Positions 50,618-57,500 of a stretch of 57,500 bases of DNA are shown here, piece by piece. Source of the DNA: Zygnema circumcarinatum. Taxonomy: Eukaryota > Streptophyta > Zygnematophyceae > Zygnematales > Zygnemataceae. Numbering within the stretch: position 1 is the first letter of the stretch; every line of letters starts with the position of its first letter. The notes beneath the pieces are model-generated. The model was given only the letters and a program-made list of their open reading frames with translations. It was not told the origin of the DNA and did not search any database. Made by a program: the position numbers and the translations under genes. The stretch lies in assembly GCA_037447605.1 (NCBI GenBank), contig CM074808.1, positions 34,284 to 91,783 of the forward strand, given 5' to 3'.

Positions 50618-53600
50618 TTAAATTTGAAAACTTAGACTGTGGTAGCTGAATGACGGTCCCCCTCTCCCTCTTCCCCCGAAGAGGGAGCCGCCATGGCGGC
50701 AGCACTGCGCGGCCACGTCAGCCTCGAGCCCGGGGGGGCCGCTCGCCAGCACGCCCACGCGGGCCTCGAGGAGGGTCTGCTTCAGCTCCGAGAATATGCC
50801 TGAAAGAAAGGGGGGGGGGGTCAGACTTGGTCTGCAAGCCAATAGAATGCTTTGCAAAAAGAAAAAAAAGAAATGAACAAAATGAACCTCTGGCATGCAG
50901 GGAGTTGAGAAAAACGGAGTCAGCCTTAGGGTTTGCTGTAGGATTTACTCAGGGTACCTTTTAGGGTTTTCTTTCCTATTTTTTTTGTTATGAGATTTTG
51001 AAGCGGGTTTAGGGTTGTATTTCAAACTTTTCTATTTTTCATCTAGGAACTTAGTTTAAACGCTGTAGGGTCTCTACGAGAAGGTAATGTAAACATGACG
51101 TTGACGAAGGATGCAAACAATGACGTGCCTACAATACCACATGTCGCGGATGCGCTCACCGTTCAAGTCAGGCCTCGCCCCGTATGCGATTTCCGGGCTC
51201 CTTAGCAGCGAGAGCGAGCCCTTGCGGCCCTCCTGCCAGTCCTCCTCCCCCTCCGCCTTCCCCTCCGCCATGGCCGCGGCTGCGAGGGGCGGAGGGTGGT
51301 CCCCGGCCTTGTCGTCGTCCAGCGGCGGCGGCGGCGGCGAGGGCCGCGCGAGGGAGAGGGAGAGGGCGCGTTCGAGCGTGCCGAGCAGCACCGCGATGAC
51401 GCTCGCCGCCACGACGCCCCCGAGCAGCGCCGCGAACTGCGCCGCGCCGCGCGCCCAGAGCGGGGGCACGCGCCCGCCCGCGGCCAGGGTGGCCATGGCG
51501 GCGAGCACGAAGAAGAACGAGGTCACCGCCACGAACAGGAACATCACGCAGCCCAGGAGGTCTCGTCCTGTGGTTGCAGCAGCATGCACGGGAAGGGAAG
51601 GGAAGGGACGGGGTGGAAAAGGTGAGCAACTATGTTCTGCGGTTGCTGGTGCGACAGGAAAAACCTTCACCTCTCGCCCTCTCTCCCACTCTCTCTCTCT
51701 CTCTCCCTCCCTCTCGCTTTGTTTTCTCTCTTTCTCTCTTTTTCACCTGCTGTGACTCGGGGAACAATGGGCCAGGTCGATTTCCACGCGACGAATCTCC
51801 GCGTGTGCGCCTCCGCCTCCAACTTTTTGCGGCCTTTGGCGGTGACGAAGAGGAGCGTGCGCAGGTTGAACCGTTTGTCGTATGCGGGGCAGAGCGCGGC
51901 CGCGCGCACGTCCGCGAGCTGCTGCAGACTCGCCGTTGAGCGCACCACCCAGATCAGGGTCACGCTGGAGGGCAGCCTGCGGGAGGGAGGGAGGGAGGGA
52001 GAGAGACACAGGAATGTAAGGAGATAGCGAGTTGAAGGACAAGTGACTTCAAGGGGAAGAATGGGCGGGGGAGCGGGGCAGGAGAACAGAAAGCACGAGA
52101 GTGAGTTGAGAGAGAGAGTGAGAGAGAGAGAAAGAAAGAGCGACCTCTGTTCATTTCGCCGACAACGGTGAAGGAGGTCTCGTAACAGTGCGAGAAATGG
52201 GGAGATTCCACTCCCGCCCGCCACTAGCACGAGAGCGTCATACCTGCCATACACAAAACCTCACCCTGCGAATTTGAGATATCATCGAAAAACGTCTTTC
52301 TGTAAACCCGCTGCTGCAGCTGCTGCTCTTTTTTGTCCTAGCGGCACACAGCGCCTGCAGCCTTGAACCCTGCTTGTCAAAACCCTACCGCTCCACAAAA
52401 GCTCTAAAGAGGCCTTGAACGGAAACAAGAGCTGCACTCACTTGGCGTAGAAGTCCTGCTCCTGTCCGTACGGCCCCTCCACTCGCAGCAGGACGGGCTC
52501 CTTCCGGGCGACGAGGTGCTGCAGGGCGGCCGTCCAGCTGCCCGCGGGCTTCACCAGGATGCTCAGCTTCTGCTGCCCGTCGAGGGGGGAGCTGCTGATG
52601 CTGAAGGGGTGCCACTGGACCACGGAGATCATCGGCACGTTGATGAATATGCAGTCCAGCGGTCTGTACTGCAGATCTGCACATGGAAAAAGTAAAGAAT
52701 GAAATAGGAGGGGAAAATATAAGTGAATGCAGGCGAGTGAAAGTGTCGGTGCACTGCATGCATGCGGGAACATCGAATGAAATGTCCGCCAGTCATACCG
52801 GATGCAATCGGAATAACTAGTTCAACGGCGCCGTCCGCATGGATCGTCGCGGACTCGGCTTGCGCGAGATGCATCGCCTGAGTGAGGCGGAGGATGCGAT
52901 CGAACCCGTAGAGGAGGAGGGAAGGGAACATCACAGAGAGAAAGAAGCGACCTGCATGCATGAAGAGGAAGAGGAGGAAGACAAGGTACAGCTGCAGGGA
53001 TAGTAAGAGAGAGGGAGGAAGGGAGAGAGCGCGCGCGCGCGAGAGAGAGAGAGAGGGAGAAAAAGTGAGAGTGTCAGTACACAACTCCAGGAGAGAATGT
53101 TCGCTCTGCAGCCGGCCGTTACAGTATTGCCAAGAAAACAGTTTTTGCGCACCTGGTGGGTCCAAATGAAGGTCTCGAAGCTCCTCCTCCGCACGGGGCC
53201 CAGGGAGGTGAGCCACATGACTGCGCCGACCAGCATGTCGATCTCTCCCGCGATCGTGGTCACGGTTGTCTCCTGCCACCGCTTCATCTGCAAGCCACGA
53301 AGGGGGGGGGGAAGGAGGGAAAGGGTGAGGAACCGAGGGAGAAACGAACGGGAGGGACTAAGGGAGGAAGAGAGACAGTGGGAGCGAGGGTGAGGGAGAT
53401 AAGCAAGGTAGGTGTTCGAGAGGGAGTGAAGGGGAGAGTGAGTGGCGGAGGGCAACGGCAATTTGTGGGTGCATTTGCTCTTATGAAGGGATGATGAGGA
53501 AGTGCAAAGCAAAGCAAACAGGAGGCAAGTTAGAACAATCTCCAGAAGCAAGCCGGCGGGTTTTCTCTCTGACCTGGTGTAGCAGCACCCCCTCGTACCC

Positions 53601-55300
53601 CCACAGCGCGAAGTAGCCCAGGGAGTGGATGAGCGCCATCCAGAGCATGCCGTGCGCCGTCCAGCGGTGGTACCGCAGGGCCTGCTCGAAGGGGATGCCG
53701 GTCGCGCGGAGGAGGGGCGACCCGCGGCTCACGGGGAAGAACAGGAACGCGGTCATCATGGCGGAGAGGAGGCCGAACCGGTCCGCGATCAGGTCCACCT
53801 TCAGCTGCCATCTGGCGCAGGAGGGAGGGAGAGAGAGAGAGAGAGAGAGGCGACGCTAGGTCAGGTGGGTGTGGAGGTACGCAAGCAGGACTCTCATGGA
53901 ATTTTCCCTCTCCCAATCTCTCACAGCTCTTCAACACTCGCTCTTATCTTCTCTTTATGTCTCGTTTCCTCTCTCGCTCTCTCCTCCCTACATTCTCTCC
54001 GTTTCCAAGGCAGGGCTCTCCTCATTTCCTTACGTCCCTCTCCTGCCATACTTTCTCCACCCCTCCAACTTCCCCCTCCCTTCTCACTCGTCCTCTTCCT
54101 CCTCCTCCCCCTCTCCACTTTCTCCTTCCCCTTTTCCTCCTACCTTCCCCTTCTGTTTCCTCTCCTACTCCTCTATCTCTCCGACCCTTGCAGTCTCATC
54201 CCTCCCCATGGCCCCTACCACACTTATTCCCTCCACCCTCTCCCCCTCCTCCACCTTCCCCTGCGACGCAACGCTCCCCCCCCCCCCACCTGGGAGCACT
54301 CCATACCTCCACCGTTTCCCCCCCACTCTATCATTTCCTCTCCCCTTACTCCCCACCCCCCCGCCAACTCACGCGGTGTGCGCGAAGCCCTTCCCCACGA
54401 GGTTGACCACTCCCCGGTCGACCTCGCGCCACGTCCGCAGCGTCCCCTGCCCCGCGCAGTACGCGACAAGCGCCGCCGCGACCGCCACCCACGCGGCCTC
54501 GCTCACAGTGAGAGTGCCGCCGCGCGGCCGCGCCACCACCAGCCGCCGACAGAACCGCGCGAGGGGCTCCCCGAGAGGGAGAGACCTGCACCCGCCCCCG
54601 CGAGGAGGTCGAGTCAACGGCCCGGTTTCTTTTGCGGTAATCGAGAAGGGGACTCGGATCTTCCTAGCTGGAGGGTGACCTGAGAGAGCCAGAGGATGGC
54701 AGAGAAGGGTGAAGGCAGCCATAGTGGCGGGGGAGGAGGGGGTGGAAGAGTGGTAGGAGGAGGAGGAGGGAGAAAGGGGAGAAGGGGAGAGGAAGAAGAA
54801 GGGTGAGGAAGTGAGTAAGAACGAAATAGCATACCTGTTTGGGAACTTGGAGCGGTCGATTTTGAGATAGAGGTATGAAGCGCAGATGACGAGCACCATG
54901 GGCAGCACGTACACCCCCCAGAACGAGCCTGCGCGAGCGCAACCACCCTAACAAATTCAATACCCCGCTGAGCCCCAAGGCTCACACGTGCCGGCCGGGC
55001 GCGGCGCCAACCGGGCCTCCCGTCCTTCCTTCCTTCCTTCCTTCCACTGACCTTTCGCGTCCATGTCCTGCGCGGCCATGGCCATTGGGTCCCAGCGCAG
55101 CGCGCTGAGGCTGAGGGGCAGCGCCGCCCACGACCCCACCCACGCCAGGGCCAGCACCCACATCGCCGCGACCAGCGCGTACGCCGCCCTGCACCGCACA
55201 CACGCGCACGCGGTTAGGGTTCAGGGCTCAACGATTTGGACTCGCTCTCGGGGCGTAAAGGAGAGGGGCCACACCCCATCGCGAGCACGGAGGTGGCCAT
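50618..55300 (-). CDS. FRO: Ferric-chelate reductase, FRO family, copy B
   Basis: Second FRO, same strand, immediately upstream of copy A. Exons: 55300-55275, 55188-55052, 54928-54835, 54585-54373, 53811-53574, 53287-53153, 52991-52799, 52676-52442, 52243-52145, 51976-51747, 51567-51160, 50799-50618; 2190 nt, 729 aa, close to Arabidopsis FRO2 (725). It starts MATSVLAMG, then AAYALVAAMWVLALAWVGS, the same first-exon pattern as copy A. Haem ligands lie in [20 protein letters not shown] and [18 protein letters not shown]. The FAD site WHPFSISSSP is canonical. NADPH motifs are EGPYG, GGSGISPFLALLRD and ASGPPGL. It ends YHSLSFQI. Exon 11 carries a Pro-rich and acidic loop after the C-terminal helices. 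Introns are rich in CT/GA simple repeats. Only one GTAC lies in the first 380 bases upstream, unlike copy A. Confidence 0.94.
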
Positions 55301-57500
55301 GGCTCGCTCCTCCTCCTCCGCCTCCTCCTCCTCCTCCGCCTCCTCCTCCTCCGCCTCCTCCTCCTCCTCCCTCCCTCCGCCGAGTGCCAACTGCCGACTA
55401 CCGAGAAGGGGCGAGCGCGGGCTCCTTTATTGCCCGCCCGCCGCGATAAGATACGATACGCACGATTTACAATACGATCTTAAAGCGTCATACGGCCGCA
55501 GGAGTCGTCTGTTGTGCGCCTTTATTCTCCGTACGAAAGGATCCTGGGGCTTTTGTCGTTTTAGGCTGGTGACAGGCCTCCCGGACCGTCCGATGGGATC
55601 CCAGATGCGCGATCGGGCACTTCGTGACCGTCAGATCGGAATTAGATACCGGATATCTTCACGTGGTCGCCCTTAGTCCCTTGTTCGTTTGTCCGCTTCC
55701 CGCTCATTGGTGGGTCTGGGCGGCTCGGTGCTGTCCGCCCGGCGGTAAGTCTGTCGGCTAGCGGGAACCTTGCGCGGCATTACTGACAGCTGGCATTAGG
55801 AGCGGCTGCAAATCAGCATTGTTGTCTTATTGGCGCGCAACTGCCGGAGGAGTGAAAATAAAGCAAATCAGCATTTTTGTGTTATTGGCGCACTACTGCC
55901 GGAGTGAAAATAAAGCAAACCGCAGCGAGCGGTATTTTGTCTTTTTTCTCATTTTAAATTGGGTTCAATCTCGCCGAGCGAATTTCAACGCCCAACCGAA
56001 TTTCTTTTTTGTCCTTTCGGCCGAGATGCTCCTCCGTCCGACGAGCCGGGCCGTACGGACGCGACTGGCCGAATGCGGACGGATGGATTTGACCGCTTGG
56101 GACCGTGCGGGCCAATCAGGGGGCTGCTACCTGCCACGATGGCATGCGTTCGTTGACGTGGCGGCACCCTGATGGCCCCGCTGGCCGCCCCCTGAGAATG
56201 CATCTCAAGTTCGCGGCAGGTGGGCCACTGGTACCGTACAAACGTTTGTCGGATCAGGAGGATACGATAGGCGTGCTTCACGTGACGAAGGCAGATTGGA
56301 TTGCAGCGGAGTTTCCGTACAGTGGTGTGCCCAACGTCCGCAGTGTCGGCGCATGCCCGGAGTCGGACGGACATTTATAGCGCGGGGTCCGATCAAAAAG
56401 TTTAAAAGGAAAGTTCTACATAACGTAGCGTGTTTCAGGAAAAATCTGTCAGTTTTAATTCCCGCCATTTCCGACTGCCGTCCGCGGACCACTTTTTCGC
56501 GTCTCGTTTCATCACGTCACGGTCCCAAACATACTTGTCACGTCATATGTTGCCGCGACCAATCATGTCGCTCCACGTGTTGTGTCCTTATACCTTGTAG
56601 ACGCGCGCGCTTCGTACATTTCAAATCACCATCCGTACATCCGACGAAAAAAGGTCTGTGTCTATTCTGAAAAGTACGAAACAGCATTTTTCGCCAAAAA
56701 AGTCCTTTTTTTTGTTGCCCGGCAAAAACGTACACTACATTCAGAAAAAGGACACTGTAAATAGTCGCCCCCTTTTTGGAAAATGATACAAGCGCCCCAC
56801 TTTTTGGATATCCGCGCCCCCTTTCGGGAAAAAACTGTACTTTCATGTTGGCTAATCACGCCCCCCCCTTGGATCTTTCGGGAGGAGAGATCTTGTAGAC
56901 GGACCCCGCGCCTCGCGCGCAGGATCCGACTGTGCTCCGACGTACGGCACCGCGCATCGCGGCGTGGCCCGCGAGATGCGGCGAGCCTACGGAAACGTTG
57001 TCCTCACCTGACCCTTTTTGGGTCAGAGGTTGCTACGTGGCAATCTACCATTGGACAGCCCTGCTGCCGGTCCCCCATGCCGATACAGTGGACCCCCATA
57101 ATATTTTCGCCATGGTTTCAGCAAATACTGGGCCAAAATATTGTAATTTGCAAATATAAGGTCCGTGTTACCAATAGGCGAGCGGTATTATGTTAGAGTT
57201 CATGTACGTTCGTACATATCGTATCGTATCATATCGTATCGTACCGTGCTTTAGATGCACGAGCTCCTATTGGTACCGTACCTATACCGTACGATTTAGA
57301 TATTCTATTCGTACTTACCGTACAGCGGGAAAGCGTGACCCATGTTTGAAATCCGTTTCGATTAACAGCTTTTGTATTGGAGAATAGGTCAGGTAAGGTT
57401 AACACCCCTAATACGTAAACATTGAGTTACCGTACAAAAAGGTGGTTTCGGAAAATCGGGGCGAATTTCTTGAGGACGCACTGTACAAGGTGGAAAATAT
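55301..57500. other. Right-hand flank: upstream of FRO-B, repeats only
   Basis: No gene recognised. It begins with a GGA-rich triplet run (55306-55375) that gives a polySer frame on the plus strand and is probably FRO-B 5' flank. Then come GATACG words (55449-55480), a two-copy tandem repeat (55811-55915), short CGCCCC-CTTTTTGGA repeats (56766-56829) and a GTAC/CGTAT-rich end (57190-57430). Confidence 0.6.
55811..55915 (+). repeat. Two-copy direct repeat, unit about 52-55 bp
   Basis: The unit AAATCAGCATT.TTGT.TTAT...GCCGGAG...GTGAAAATAAAGC occurs twice in a row, with small differences (the first copy has an extra GGA and a CGCAACT/GCACTACT change). Confidence 0.88.

Overview
This window is nuclear DNA of a green-lineage eukaryote, most likely a streptophyte (charophyte alga or early-diverging plant). 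The genes are split by many GT-AG introns. They include plant-type families: a RABB1/Rab2 GTPase, an FBL17-like F-box/LRR protein and FRO-type ferric reductases. The DNA between genes is full of simple repeats, fold-back DNA and GTAC-rich stretches. I name no species. There are no bacterial operons, CRISPR arrays, rRNA genes or phage genes, and I saw no convincing tRNA.

Layout. 2164 to the left edge (-): 5' end of a 2-oxoglutarate dehydrogenase E1-type gene. 6213-3526 (-): Rab2/RABB1. 9205-13810 (+): three-RRM hnRNP F/H or ESRP-like RNA-binding protein. 16313-23432 (+): FBL17-like F-box/LRR protein. 26360-23768 (-): RBM48-like minor-spliceosome protein, convergent with the F-box gene. 35223-28171 (-): VAC14, scaffold of the PI(3,5)P2 kinase/phosphatase complex. 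35224-39819: repeat-rich, with a 995-bp fold-back element. 39820-42708 (+): a divergent A/B-like cyclin. 49165-45062 (-) and 55300-50618 (-): two head-to-tail ferric-chelate reductases with the same 12-exon plan. 55301-57500: no gene recognised, repeats only.

Gene models were built by eye. I looked for conserved protein blocks, splice sites at the block edges, and intron phases that keep one frame. Concatenated exons give whole codon numbers: Rab2 214 aa, hnRNP-like 454, FBL17-like 972, VAC14 about 814 (tail unsure), cyclin 431, FRO-A 710, FRO-B 729. Exon ends are predictions without transcript support.

The genes do not form one pathway. Related pairs are FBL17 and the cyclin (cell cycle), Rab2 and VAC14 (endomembrane traffic), the RRM protein and RBM48 (RNA processing), and the tandem FRO pair (metal reduction). 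The most interesting signals are the 995-bp fold-back element, the dense GTAC cluster upstream of FRO-A, a three-copy dispersed repeat whose indels keep a reading frame, two GC-AG introns with nearly the same donor, the cyclin without the usual Asp-Trp motif, and opposed pentanucleotide arrays beside Rab2. I saw no clearly new multi-gene system.
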